Below are positions 50,014 through 58,846 of a stretch of 64,000 nt of DNA, piece after piece. Under the pieces are notes generated by a model, which saw only the letters and a program-made list of their open reading frames with translations, ran no database searches and was not told the origin of the DNA. The translations under genes were made by a program, and so were the position numbers. The stretch is from contig JBFIPU010000005.1 in assembly GCA_041609995.1 (NCBI GenBank), positions 1-64,000 on the forward strand, given 5' to 3'. Each line of letters starts with the position of its first letter. Position 1 is the stretch's first letter. Source of the DNA: JABDOU01 sp041609995. Lineage in GTDB: Bacteria > Actinomycetota > Acidimicrobiia > Spongiisociales > SHLN01.

Positions 50014-52095
50014 ATGATGAAGCGCATGACGATGACAGCAGCCCTGGCGGTGGCGGTGTTGATGGCTGCTCCCGCTATCGCCAACGAGGGACAGGGCGAC
50101 GAGGTCGGATTCTTCGATCCGACGACAGGAATCTGGTCGATGCCCGGACAGGAGCCGTTCTATTTCGGCGACCCGGGCGACAAGCCGATGAGCTGTGATT
50201 GGGATGGGGACGGGCTGGCATCGGTGGGCCAGTACCGCGACACCACCGGGTTCCTGTATCTGAGCAACGACAATGCGACCGGATTCGCCGATACCTCGAT
50301 CTTCTATGGCGTGCCGGGTGACATGCCGGTCTGCGGTGACTGGAATGGTGACGGCGTCGAGACGATCGGGATCTATCGCAGTTCCGAGAACCTCTTCTAC
50401 CTCCGGAACTCGAACACCCAGGGGGTGGCCGACGTGGTGTATGCGATCGGGGCCTGGAACGGCGGCATTCCGTTTGCCGGCGACTTCGACGGAGACGGGA
50501 TCGACACCGTCGGCGTTCTGGATCCGAACACCGGTTACTACCAGCTGGGTCTGCCAGACGGTGGATTCCACACCGAGGGCTACTTCGGCACCGGGGCGGA
50601 CTACCTCATCTTCGGCGACTGGGATGGCGATGGCGACGATGACTTCGGGGTCTACCGGCCTGAGATCTCGGCGTTCTTGCTGTCAACACACGACGGAACC
50701 GCCGAGTTGATCCTCGAGGCTCCTGCTGACGGCCGCCTGCCGATCACCGGCAACTGGATCGGCGAGGCGGGGTTGCGCTCCTTCGGCGGTTCGCTGCCCA
50801 TCGAGCCCCGGCCTCAGCCGGTCCCCACCCCCAACCCGGCACCTCCGAGCGATTGGGTGCCGGCGAGCCCCGACGAGTCCGCCGACAGTGGGCTGGAGGT
50901 TCCCACCGGTGGCATTCAGGCACGGCCGGGTGACGACCTCAATTCGCTGGTGCGAAACGCCGGTGCCGGCGCGACGATCGTGCTGAGTCCGGGGACGTAC
51001 TACGGACAGACCATCGAGCCCCTTTCGAATCAGACGATCGTGGGGCCGGGTGCGGTGCTGGACGGCCGGGGAGCCGAGTTCGCGGTGCGGGGTCGTGATG
51101 GCGCCAGCAACGTGCGTCTGGTCGGTTTCGAGGTCAAGAACTACTCGCCTGGCAAACACCACGGGGCCATCGATTTCCGCTCAACCGAGTACCACGGCGC
51201 CGGGTTCGGCCCCCAGACCAATTGGATCCTGGAGGATCTCAACGTTCACCACAACTACGGCGATGGCGTATTCGTGGGCGACGGTGGCCGTCTCTACAAC
51301 GTGGTCTCGACCGACAACCACTGGCTCGGATTCGGTGCTCATGGCCGCAACATCGGCATCTTCGGCGGAGAGGTCGCCCGCAACTCACAATCCCTCGGCG
51401 ACCACGATGTCAACGACCATGCCGGCGGCATGAAGTTCGTGAAGGTCGAGGACGTCGTGGTCTCGGGTCTCTACTCCCACGACAACGGCGGACCGGGCAT
51501 CTGGTTTGACATCACCGCCCGGGACGTGATCATCGAGAACAGCCTTGCCACCGACAACCAGCGCAACGGCATCTTCTACGAGATCAGCTATGACGCCGTG
51601 ATACGCAACAACACAGTGTTGCGCAACGGATGGGGAGACCCCGATTTTGTGAGCGGCGATCCCTGGTTGTGGGGCTCGGGGATTCTGATCGGGACCAGCC
51701 GCAACGTGACGGTCGAGGATAACTACATCGCTGATTCGGCCGGCGGTATCGCCATCCACGACATGCCCCACCGGCAGGGTGAGCGATACGACGTGCAGGC
51801 CTGGTACCGGGACGGGCGCGACTACGCCGGAGTCGACAACGTCGTACGCGGCAACACGATCGTGAACTCCGGTAGGACCGGGGCCGCCGCCGGCGGAAAC
51901 GACGCCTGGTCGGCAGCGGCATTCGATCGCAATACCTTCGAGGACAACGAGTACCTGGGAGGAGAATTCTGGTGGCGCAACAGTGGCGGCCGCTTATACG
52001 GCGAGTCGTACAGCTGGAGCCGATGGCAGTCTGCCGGCAACGACCTCGGCGGACAGGTTCTTTCGGTGGCGCCGGGGGTCCCGAGCCGACCCTGA
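50014..52095 (+). CDS. Secreted VCBS-like/parallel beta-helix protein
   Basis: A 693-aa exported protein. A signal peptide of about 24 residues ends APAIA-NE. Residues about 30-260 hold repeats around DxDGDG calcium-type loops (DWDGDGLASVG; DWNGDGVETIG; DFDGDGIDTVG; DWDGDGDDDFG), as in VCBS/FG-GAP propellers. A Pro-rich linker follows near 265-290. From about 305 a right-handed beta-helix has NxxxDNxxxGI-type rungs, including EISYDAVIRNNTV. Such folds bind or cleave polysaccharides. Three starts (TTG 50011, ATG 50014, ATG 50017) are in frame; GGAG at 50004-50007 favours 50014 or 50017. Its place inside the glycan locus suggests a lyase, epimerase or surface-binding role. Confidence 0.8.
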   Translation: MMKRMTMTAALAVAVLMAAPAIANEGQGDEVGFFDPTTGIWSMPGQEPFYFGDPGDKPMSCDWDGDGLASVGQYRDTTGFLYLSNDNATGFADTSIFYGVPGDMPVCGDWNGDGVETIGIYRSSENLFYLRNSNTQGVADVVYAIGAWNGGIPFAGDFDGDGIDTVGVLDPNTGYYQLGLPDGGFHTEGYFGTGADYLIFGDWDGDGDDDFGVYRPEISAFLLSTHDGTAELILEAPADGRLPITGNWIGEAGLRSFGGSLPIEPRPQPVPTPNPAPPSDWVPASPDESADSGLEVPTGGIQARPGDDLNSLVRNAGAGATIVLSPGTYYGQTIEPLSNQTIVGPGAVLDGRGAEFAVRGRDGASNVRLVGFEVKNYSPGKHHGAIDFRSTEYHGAGFGPQTNWILEDLNVHHNYGDGVFVGDGGRLYNVVSTDNHWLGFGAHGRNIGIFGGEVARNSQSLGDHDVNDHAGGMKFVKVEDVVVSGLYSHDNGGPGIWFDITARDVIIENSLATDNQRNGIFYEISYDAVIRNNTVLRNGWGDPDFVSGDPWLWGSGILIGTSRNVTVEDNYIADSAGGIAIHDMPHRQGERYDVQAWYRDGRDYAGVDNVVRGNTIVNSGRTGAAAGGNDAWSAAAFDRNTFEDNEYLGGEFWWRNSGGRLYGESYSWSRWQSAGNDLGGQVLSVAPGVPSRP

Positions 52096-52244
52096 CCCAG
52101 CCCGATCACATAGGGACCGCCGGCGCAGCAGAACCGGCCGACCTGCCACGTCGGACCCGACAGCGCTGCGGCTGTTGGGTCCGCTCCGCGTCCCGACGGC
52201 TCCCATCAGCACCGGGCCGGCGCGGCGACCCGTGCGGTCGATGA

Positions 52245-52278
52245 TGGACAACATTCCGTCCCGGGATACCCTTATGGG
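52245..52278 (+). promoter_or_regulatory. Candidate leaderless promoter of the second beta-helix gene
   Basis: TGGACA (52245-52250), 16 nt, TACCCT (52267-52272) and 6 nt lead to GTG 52279. No ribosome site is present. Confidence 0.35.
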
Positions 52279-53790
52279 GTGGAACGTCAGCGGTGGTTAT
52301 TCGGGCTTGTGGCCGTTGGCGTCCTTGTTCTCATCGCCGCCGCAATATCGACGAGCGATGACACGCCGATCCCGGCCGCGGCCAGTGGCGCCGTCACGTC
52401 GTCGACGGTCGCCCCGGCCTCCTCGGCGGTGACCCCGACCTCGACTGTCGCCGAAGACACGTTCATCAGGATCACGCCGGACTCGGACCCGGCCTCAGTG
52501 GTGGCCGACAGCCCCGAGGGCTCCTGGTTCGTGTTTGAACCCGGGGTTTACCGCCATGTGAGCATCCGACCGAAGGAAGGCCAGGTTTTTGAGGCCCGGC
52601 CGGGGGTCGTCCTGACGGGGGCCAGGCTGCTGTCGGGGTTTGTCCAGGACGGGCAGCGCTGGTTCGTGGACGGACAAACCCAGCAAGAGTGGCAGCACGG
52701 CCAGTGCTTCGACTCCCATCCCCGGTGCGGTCACCCCGAGGACGTTTTCATGGACGGCGTGCTGCAGACCCACGTGGCCGCGCTCGATCTGGTGGGTCCC
52801 GGATCCTGGTTTTTCGACTACGACGCAGACCGCATCTACGTCGGCACCGACCCCGGTGGAAGGCTGGTGGAGACGTCGGTGACCCGCCAGGCCTTCAACA
52901 GCGATGCCGACGCTGTCGAGATTCGCGGATTCACCATCGAGAAATACGCCAACCAGGCACAACACGGGGTCATTGACAGCCGGCTCGACAACCGGGCCGA
53001 CAGCGCCCGGGGCGACGCCTGGATCGTCGAATCCAATGTGATACGGCACAACCACGGGACAGGCATCGTCGTGAGCGACCTGGCGGTGGTCCGTGACAAC
53101 GTGATCACCGCCAACGGCCAGCTCGGGATCACGGCCTACGGACGTGACGTCGTCGTCGAAGACAACGAGATCTCGACCAACAACACGGCCGGGTTCGACT
53201 ACAGCTGGGAAGGCGGCGGCTCGAAGTTCAAACGTACGCAGGGCCTGCAGCTCCTGGACAACCTGGTGCGTGACAACTTCGGTCCGGGACTGTGGACGGA
53301 CATCGACAACGTCGACTCGGTCATCGCCGGCAACGTCGTTCTGGACAACGCTTACATCGGCATCTTTCACGAGATCAGCTACGACGCAGTGATCCGGGAC
53401 AACCTCGTGGAAGGAAACGGCTTTCATTTCACGGTCGACCTGTGGGGAGCCGGGATCACCGTCGCCGCCTCGCCGAATGTCGAGGTCGTCGGTAACACCG
53501 TCCGCGCCAACGCCGGGGGCATCGTCGGCATCCAGCAGAACCGATTCGATGCACCGGCCAGTTTCGGTCCCGTCGAGATCGAGAACCTGCACGTCCACAG
53601 CAATGTGGTCGAGATGGAACAGGGATTCACCGGGCTCAGGCAGGAGGTCGGTGACGGCTCCTACTACACGTCGCGCAACAACCGATTCGAGTCGAATCAG
53701 TATGTGTTGTCCCAGGATGACCCGGCGTGGTTCTACTGGAACGACCGCCCGATCACGCTGGGCGAATGGGAATCCCTCGGGCTCGGCTAG
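52279..53790 (+). CDS. Membrane-anchored parallel beta-helix protein
   Basis: A 503-aa protein with an N-terminal hydrophobic helix (WLFGLVAVGVLVLIAAAI), a Ser/Thr/Ala-rich linker to about residue 60, and a right-handed parallel beta-helix (about 170-460) with rungs such as NVIRHNHGTGIVVSDLAVV. It shares EISYDAVIR and several helix rungs with the neighbouring beta-helix protein but lacks the propeller repeats. The N-terminal part (ARPGVVLTGARLLSGFV) resembles the cap of bacterial polysaccharide lyase-like proteins. GTG 52279 has no ribosome site but stands 6 nt after TACCCT. Function in glycan trimming or attachment is an inference. Confidence 0.77.
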   Translation: MERQRWLFGLVAVGVLVLIAAAISTSDDTPIPAAASGAVTSSTVAPASSAVTPTSTVAEDTFIRITPDSDPASVVADSPEGSWFVFEPGVYRHVSIRPKEGQVFEARPGVVLTGARLLSGFVQDGQRWFVDGQTQQEWQHGQCFDSHPRCGHPEDVFMDGVLQTHVAALDLVGPGSWFFDYDADRIYVGTDPGGRLVETSVTRQAFNSDADAVEIRGFTIEKYANQAQHGVIDSRLDNRADSARGDAWIVESNVIRHNHGTGIVVSDLAVVRDNVITANGQLGITAYGRDVVVEDNEISTNNTAGFDYSWEGGGSKFKRTQGLQLLDNLVRDNFGPGLWTDIDNVDSVIAGNVVLDNAYIGIFHEISYDAVIRDNLVEGNGFHFTVDLWGAGITVAASPNVEVVGNTVRANAGGIVGIQQNRFDAPASFGPVEIENLHVHSNVVEMEQGFTGLRQEVGDGSYYTSRNNRFESNQYVLSQDDPAWFYWNDRPITLGEWESLGLG

Positions 53791-53809
53791 GGCGGGATCG
53801 GTGTTGGTG

Positions 53810-55675
53810 TCAGCCGGACGAGCGGTTGATGCGCTCGACCCGTGTCCGGCGGCGGCCTCCGTTGGGACCAGCCGTGGGCGAGGCCGAACCGCCCGACGAG
53901 GCCGGCCGGCCGTCTCCGGAACCGAGGATGTCGGCCAGGGATCCTTCCGTGAGCAATTGATCAGCGCGCAAGGGTGAGCGGTTGTACACGTAGCCCACGG
54001 AGCCGGTTCCGATGAAATTCAACCGATCGACCATCTCCTCCAGGTCGCTCACCGGGCCGTTGTGACATACGACGAGCATGGCGGCATCGGCGAAACGGGC
54101 GATGCTCGAGGCGTAGGCCACGTGGAGCAATGGCGGTGTGTCGATCAAGATCACGTCGTACTCGTCCCTGATGGACTCGAAGAACACCCTGGTCGCAGCC
54201 GACCGGAAGAAGTTGGCGGCCACGACCGGGCGCTGTCCCCGGCTCAAAAGGCCGAGCGTGGTGCCGTCCGCCACCGGTACGTTGGTCACAGCCTGCCGCA
54301 AGGGCATGCCGGAGTCGACGGCTTCGGTCAATCCGGCCGGAGGGGGGATCTCGCCCACGAGCGATCTCGTCAGCGACTGGTTCCCGAAGTCGGCGTCCAC
54401 TACCAGGACCCGGTTCCCTTCGCGGGCGGCAGCCATGGCGGTATTCGCCACTACCGTCGACTTGCCGTCGTCGAGTGCACCCGACACGACGACAATCATG
54501 TTGGCATCGGCCGCTGCCAGTTGGATGTCGAGGGCGGCAGCTGCAAAACGGAACGCTTCGGCGGCCCTCGTCGTGGGGGCCTCTTGAACCGGTAGATCGG
54601 TGGTGACGTGCTCCATTTCAAAGTCCGGGATCTCCGATATCAACGGGACGCCGGTGATCATCTCGGGTTCGCCTCGGTGTGAGAAGCTGCGCCGGTTGAC
54701 GGCGAACGCGTACGTGACCGCCAGCGCCGCCAGGACACCGACAACGCCGCCGAGCACGCCCGCCTTGGCCAGCTCACGGCCGTTCCCCTTGGGGACGCTC
54801 ACCTCCGAGGCCTGGAAGAACGCTTGCCCCTCTGCCAGCGCACTGTCGATCTCGATCTGGTCCTTTGTCGTGGTGAGGGTCGAACGCCGGTCGATCGTCT
54901 GATCGAGTTCGCGGACGAGCGGGGTCAGGTCGGGCCGCGAGGAATCGGCCGCCTGTACAGACTGGTAGGTGTCCACCTGCAGCTTGAGGCGGTTCAGCTC
55001 GGCGTCGATCTCCGCTGCCTCTTCCGGCGTGAGGTTTCCGGCGAGTTGGTCTTGCAGGGACACGATACGGGCGACGGTTGCCTCGAATTGTTGGTCGAGC
55101 TCGGTGCGAGAGGTGGCCGTCTCTCCCTGGATCTCCAACTGCAGTTCGGCGATACGCTGGTCGAGTTGCTCGATCGTGGCGTTCAGTTCGGCGATGGCGG
55201 CACTCGAGCGGGTTGCGATTTGTTCCGCCCGCACCTCTCGATACGAGTCCACCATGGCTTGGGTGAGATCGATGGCGAGCTGCTCATCCTTGTAGTTCAC
55301 GCCGATAGAGATCTGATTGTTCGAACGGTCCGCCTCGACCGTCAGCAGCTCTTCCGCCAGTTCTTCGGCATCGACCTCGAGCGCCGGCTCGACAGATCGG
55401 ACCTTGTCGAGCGCCCGCTCGCGAACCAGCAGCGACTGCAGCAACTGGACCTGATCGGCGACGTAGCGTTCGGCCGCGTCGGTCGAACCGGCAGTTTCGA
55501 ACACCGCCGATGCCCCCGGGTCGACGATGATCTCGGCGTTGGCCCGGAATACCGGATTCGAGAGCCAGGCGAAGGCGATTCCCGTCAGTACACCGCCGAA
55601 GATGACAGCCGCAGCCAGCCAACGGTAGCGCCAAAGCGCCGACGGAATAGTCGGTTCCAGCGTGTTGTGTTCCAT
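53810..55675 (-). CDS. Wzc-like polysaccharide chain-length/ATPase protein 2
   Basis: A 621-aa paralogue of the Wzc-like protein at the other end of the locus. It has a Wzz domain with a membrane helix (YRWLAAAVIFGGVLTGIAFA), a coiled periplasmic region (about 130-280), a second helix near 305-325, and a cytoplasmic ATPase with Walker A GALDDGKST, Walker A' VLVVDADFGN, and VILIDTPPLL. The short C-terminal tail is Gly/Ser/Arg-rich and has no tyrosine cluster. ATG 55675 is preceded by AAGGGA. It converges on the second beta-helix gene 19 nt away. Confidence 0.87.
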   Translation of the reverse strand: MEHNTLEPTIPSALWRYRWLAAAVIFGGVLTGIAFAWLSNPVFRANAEIIVDPGASAVFETAGSTDAAERYVADQVQLLQSLLVRERALDKVRSVEPALEVDAEELAEELLTVEADRSNNQISIGVNYKDEQLAIDLTQAMVDSYREVRAEQIATRSSAAIAELNATIEQLDQRIAELQLEIQGETATSRTELDQQFEATVARIVSLQDQLAGNLTPEEAAEIDAELNRLKLQVDTYQSVQAADSSRPDLTPLVRELDQTIDRRSTLTTTKDQIEIDSALAEGQAFFQASEVSVPKGNGRELAKAGVLGGVVGVLAALAVTYAFAVNRRSFSHRGEPEMITGVPLISEIPDFEMEHVTTDLPVQEAPTTRAAEAFRFAAAALDIQLAAADANMIVVVSGALDDGKSTVVANTAMAAAREGNRVLVVDADFGNQSLTRSLVGEIPPPAGLTEAVDSGMPLRQAVTNVPVADGTTLGLLSRGQRPVVAANFFRSAATRVFFESIRDEYDVILIDTPPLLHVAYASSIARFADAAMLVVCHNGPVSDLEEMVDRLNFIGTGSVGYVYNRSPLRADQLLTEGSLADILGSGDGRPASSGGSASPTAGPNGGRRRTRVERINRSSG

Positions 55676-55819
55676 GGATCCCTTTTGACGAGTGGCGGCG
55701 AACCACGATCTACCAATTATCGGATCGCATTGCGCCACGATTGAGAAGCTTCCGCGCCGAGCCCTACCCCGGATTCATCAGCATATCGCCTCCGGTCGAC
55801 CTGTGTTCGGCCAAGCCGG

Positions 55820-56983
55820 TCAGGTCCCGGGTTCGTTTTCGTCCTCGTCCCCGTCCTCGTCCAATGTGTGGTTTTCGTCCTCACCGAACAGGCCGGGGTG
55901 ATCCAGGGTGGTCCGGGCCGCCCACCCGACCGGGTCCTCGAGCTCGGCCTCGGACGGCAGGTTCTCTGGCTTGATCCAGGCCGCCGACAAGGCCTCGGTC
56001 CCGAGCCGATCCGCCACATCTCGACAGAACTTGGCGGCCTTCCGGTAGTGGCGGCGGTCGATGTCGAGCGCCAGCAGGTTCAGCAGCATCTGCTCGCCCT
56101 GGGAGGGGGCGGCCAGGCGCCGATCAAACGCCTCACGGATGACGTCGAGGTCGGTGACAACGCCCTCCATCGCGTCGAGGCGATAGTCCGCATATCCGGC
56201 CACGAACGACGCCAGCGCTCGAATGGCTGCAACATCTTCTTCCTGGTGCGGTCCGGTCAGGATCCCGGACAACGAGCCGGGGTTGTTGAAGGTCGCTTCG
56301 ATATCGGCCGGATCCGGCATGCCGCCGAGGCCCCCCAGGTTCTCGAACCGACCCATCAGCGCGGTGGGATCGATTTCGAGATCGGCGAGGTATTGGCCCA
56401 AGAGGGTCGACCAATGATCTGCCAGCCACGGCACTCCGTACTCGGCCGCCGTGATCCGCTCCATGGCCAGCGCCCACAGCCGAACCTGGTCGACATCGAG
56501 TTCGTGGTCGGCAGCGAAGCTCTCGACGTTGGCGGCCACGAGCTCCTGGCTGCCGCCGAAGAGCGGGAAGAGCGAGTCGAAATGGCCCATCGTGCGCTGC
56601 GCCAACATGCCCATCAAGGATCCCGCCTGCATGCCGACCAGAGCGGGCGCCAGGCCCTCCAAGGGGAGTGGTGTCGGCTCGTCACCGCCCATCGATCGCT
56701 TCATCAGGTCGGCCAATGGCTCGAGCAGATAGGCGAGACCCTTCAAGTTCGCGGTCAGGAACTGACTGGAGGTGACCAGCCTCGCCCGGTCCGTCGGTGT
56801 GGCGAGCGGGGAAACGTCGTCGAGGTGAAGCTCCACCACCCGGTAAAGGGGCTCGTATCGGTCAGGGCTCGGCACGCCCGGGGGTGTGCCGAGGACGCTC
56901 TTGGCCATCTCTTCGGCGAGCCGCCAGTTCACCGGTCCGGGGCTCGACAGCATCTCTGCGAACTGCTCGAAAATATTGTCCAT
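55820..56983 (-). CDS. DUF2342 protein without a visible zinc motif
   Basis: A 387-aa protein of the DUF2342 (zincin-like, actinobacterial) family, seen from PVNWRLAEEMAK, LKGLAYLLEPLADLMKR, and QAGSLMGMLAQRTMGHFD. Family proteins are often annotated as putative zinc metalloproteases or hydrolases. Here I find no HExxH; the region that aligns in my judgement reads ASFVAGYADYRLDAMEG, with Tyr where a zinc ligand would be expected. The C-terminus is a highly acidic tail of Glu/Asp repeats encoded by a TCCTCG-rich stretch. Its ATG shares one base with the HtrA stop (TGATG), so the two are co-expressed. Function unknown. Confidence 0.75.
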   Translation of the reverse strand: MDNIFEQFAEMLSSPGPVNWRLAEEMAKSVLGTPPGVPSPDRYEPLYRVVELHLDDVSPLATPTDRARLVTSSQFLTANLKGLAYLLEPLADLMKRSMGGDEPTPLPLEGLAPALVGMQAGSLMGMLAQRTMGHFDSLFPLFGGSQELVAANVESFAADHELDVDQVRLWALAMERITAAEYGVPWLADHWSTLLGQYLADLEIDPTALMGRFENLGGLGGMPDPADIEATFNNPGSLSGILTGPHQEEDVAAIRALASFVAGYADYRLDAMEGVVTDLDVIREAFDRRLAAPSQGEQMLLNLLALDIDRRHYRKAAKFCRDVADRLGTEALSAAWIKPENLPSEAELEDPVGWAARTTLDHPGLFGEDENHTLDEDGDEDENEPGT

Positions 56984-58389
56984 CAGCTTCGGTTCCCCAG
57001 CGTGACGTCGAGGGAACTGTCGGTTTCCCCGTTTCGCAAATAGTCGATGGTCACCGTTTGGTCGGCCGAATAGCGGCGTAGCCGCGAGATCAGCTCCTGC
57101 ATCGTGTCGACGGGGTGGCCGTCGACCGTCGTGATGACATCTCCCGCTTCCAGCCCCGCCGCACCGGCTGCTGAAGGGCTGAGGATTTCGACGACCTCCA
57201 CGCCGATCGGGCGCTGGCCCTGATCCTGGGTGGCTCGAAACTTCGTCCCGCCATTGATGCCGAGGAATCCGTGGGTGCTGGAGCCCGTTGCGATGATCTC
57301 GTCGACCACCCGTTGGACGATTTCGACCGGTGTGGCGAAACCGAGCCCTTCGGCACCGATGTCGCTCACGGCGACCGCCGTCGTGATGCCGATCAGGCGC
57401 CCATCCCGGTCTACGAGGGAACCGCCGCTCGATCCTCGCGTGAAGGGAGCATCCGTCTGCAGCATTCCGTACAGGGTCTCGGCCTCGGTCGCTCCCTCCA
57501 CCCTCCGATCAAGGGCCGAAATGATCCCCTCGGTCACGGTGGGCGTGCCGATCAGGGCCAGCGGATTTCCGATCGCATAGGCGGGATCTCCCACCACCAC
57601 GGAGTCGGTTTCTCCGATTTCGACCTGGGTCAAACCGCCGGCGTCGATGTCGATGACAGCCAGATCGGTGAGTGTGTCGGTGCCGAGGATTCGACCCTGA
57701 TACGTTCGTCCGTCTGCCAGTACGACCTCGACCGTCAGAGCTCCGTCGACGACATGTTCGTTGGTGATCACGTACCCCTCGTCCTGGTCGTAGATCACCC
57801 CGGAGCCGGATCCTCCCGCCAGGCGCACGGTCACGATGGCCGGGGTCACTTTTCCGGCGATGGCTGCTGCGATCGTGCTTTCGACTTCGGTCGGGGTCGC
57901 GATTTCGGTTCGGACCGTTTCGATGACCTGGACGGGTCGATCCAGCGCTCCGGCGAACAACAGGACCGCAAAGGTCGCCACGGCTCCCAACAACCCGCCG
58001 AGCACGGCCACCTTGAGCCCCGATGGACCGTTCGTTCGGGGCCGGCTCCCGTGTTCCCATCTCGCCAACTGGCCCGGCACGGGCGTCTCAGCGATCGGCG
58101 GCGCTTCAAACCCCCTGGCAACTTGCAGGTGGACCGGTGGCGTGGGGGGAAGCTCGGGGATCGGGGCAGGCGAACGGGCCGGGTCAAATCCGCCGTACAA
58201 GTCCTCGAGGCGGCGCGACGTGCTCACGGCTTCGTCGATGTCCTCGTAACGGGAGTCGTCCTCGTATTCATTGCGGTCGTCGTGCTCGATGTACTCGTGG
58301 TTCGTCGGCCCGAAGCCACCAATAGTGGCCGGAGGCTCGATCGCCGGCGGTTCGGGGGCGTCGGGAGAGGGCGCGGTAGGCTCAGTCAT
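56983..58389 (-). CDS. HtrA/DegP-type serine protease with PDZ domain
   Basis: A 468-aa membrane-anchored quality-control protease. An acidic, Pro-rich cytoplasmic region (1-115) leads to one membrane helix (about 126-149). The trypsin-like domain has His202 (TNEHVVDG), Asp232 (TDLAVIDID) and Ser311 (RGSSGGSLV). A PDZ domain (about 375-460) carries AAGLEAGDVITTVDGHPVD. The ATG at 58389 is chosen over the longer open frame, whose extension overlaps the moaE promoter region. It works outside the membrane on misfolded proteins. It is in an operon with the DUF2342 gene. Confidence 0.92.
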   Translation of the reverse strand: MTEPTAPSPDAPEPPAIEPPATIGGFGPTNHEYIEHDDRNEYEDDSRYEDIDEAVSTSRRLEDLYGGFDPARSPAPIPELPPTPPVHLQVARGFEAPPIAETPVPGQLARWEHGSRPRTNGPSGLKVAVLGGLLGAVATFAVLLFAGALDRPVQVIETVRTEIATPTEVESTIAAAIAGKVTPAIVTVRLAGGSGSGVIYDQDEGYVITNEHVVDGALTVEVVLADGRTYQGRILGTDTLTDLAVIDIDAGGLTQVEIGETDSVVVGDPAYAIGNPLALIGTPTVTEGIISALDRRVEGATEAETLYGMLQTDAPFTRGSSGGSLVDRDGRLIGITTAVAVSDIGAEGLGFATPVEIVQRVVDEIIATGSSTHGFLGINGGTKFRATQDQGQRPIGVEVVEILSPSAAGAAGLEAGDVITTVDGHPVDTMQELISRLRRYSADQTVTIDYLRNGETDSSLDVTLGNRS

Positions 58390-58420
58390 GCGTAACGAAA
58401 AGTCTACGTTGGAGTCGTAA

Positions 58421-58846
58421 TTGAGTTCCGCGGTCCTCGTTCGGGTTTCCGAAGAGCCCATCGATGAGTCCGACATCCGGTCGTTCCTGGCAGACGACGC
58501 CGCCGGGGCGATCGTCATGTTCTCCGGCACTGTGCGAAACCATTCGCCCGGCAGGCTAGGAGTGACCCACCTCGATTATGAGACCTACGCGGAGCGCGTC
58601 GTGCCCAGCATCGAGAAGATCGTCGACGAGGTCAGAGAGAAATGGCATGTGCTGAAGGCGGCCGTCGTTCATCGATCTGGTCGGGTCGAAGTCGGCGAAT
58701 CCTCGGTCACGGTCGGGGTGAGCGCTCCCCACCGGGCTGATGCGTTCGAGGCAGCCCGGTACCTGATCGACGAGGTGAAGGGTCGGGCTCCGATCTGGAA
58801 ACAAGAGCATTGGTCGGGCGGCTCAGAGTGGATCGAGGGCTCCTGA
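58421..58846 (+). CDS. moaE: Molybdopterin synthase catalytic subunit
   Basis: Adds sulphur to precursor Z to make molybdopterin, using the thiocarboxylate of MoaD. The 141-aa product has GAIVMFSGTVRNHSPG near residue 30, HRSGRVEVGESSV near residue 85, and the C-terminal lysine loop RAPIWKQEHW. TTG 58421 is supported by GGAG at 58410-58413. No other molybdopterin gene is adjacent. It overlaps the start of the following lipoprotein gene. Confidence 0.93.
   Translation: MSSAVLVRVSEEPIDESDIRSFLADDAAGAIVMFSGTVRNHSPGRLGVTHLDYETYAERVVPSIEKIVDEVREKWHVLKAAVVHRSGRVEVGESSVTVGVSAPHRADAFEAARYLIDEVKGRAPIWKQEHWSGGSEWIEGS

Noticed and set aside
55820..56983. HELDV near the middle of the DUF2342 protein as a zinc-protease HExxH
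   Set aside because: The fifth residue is Val and not His, so the motif fails.
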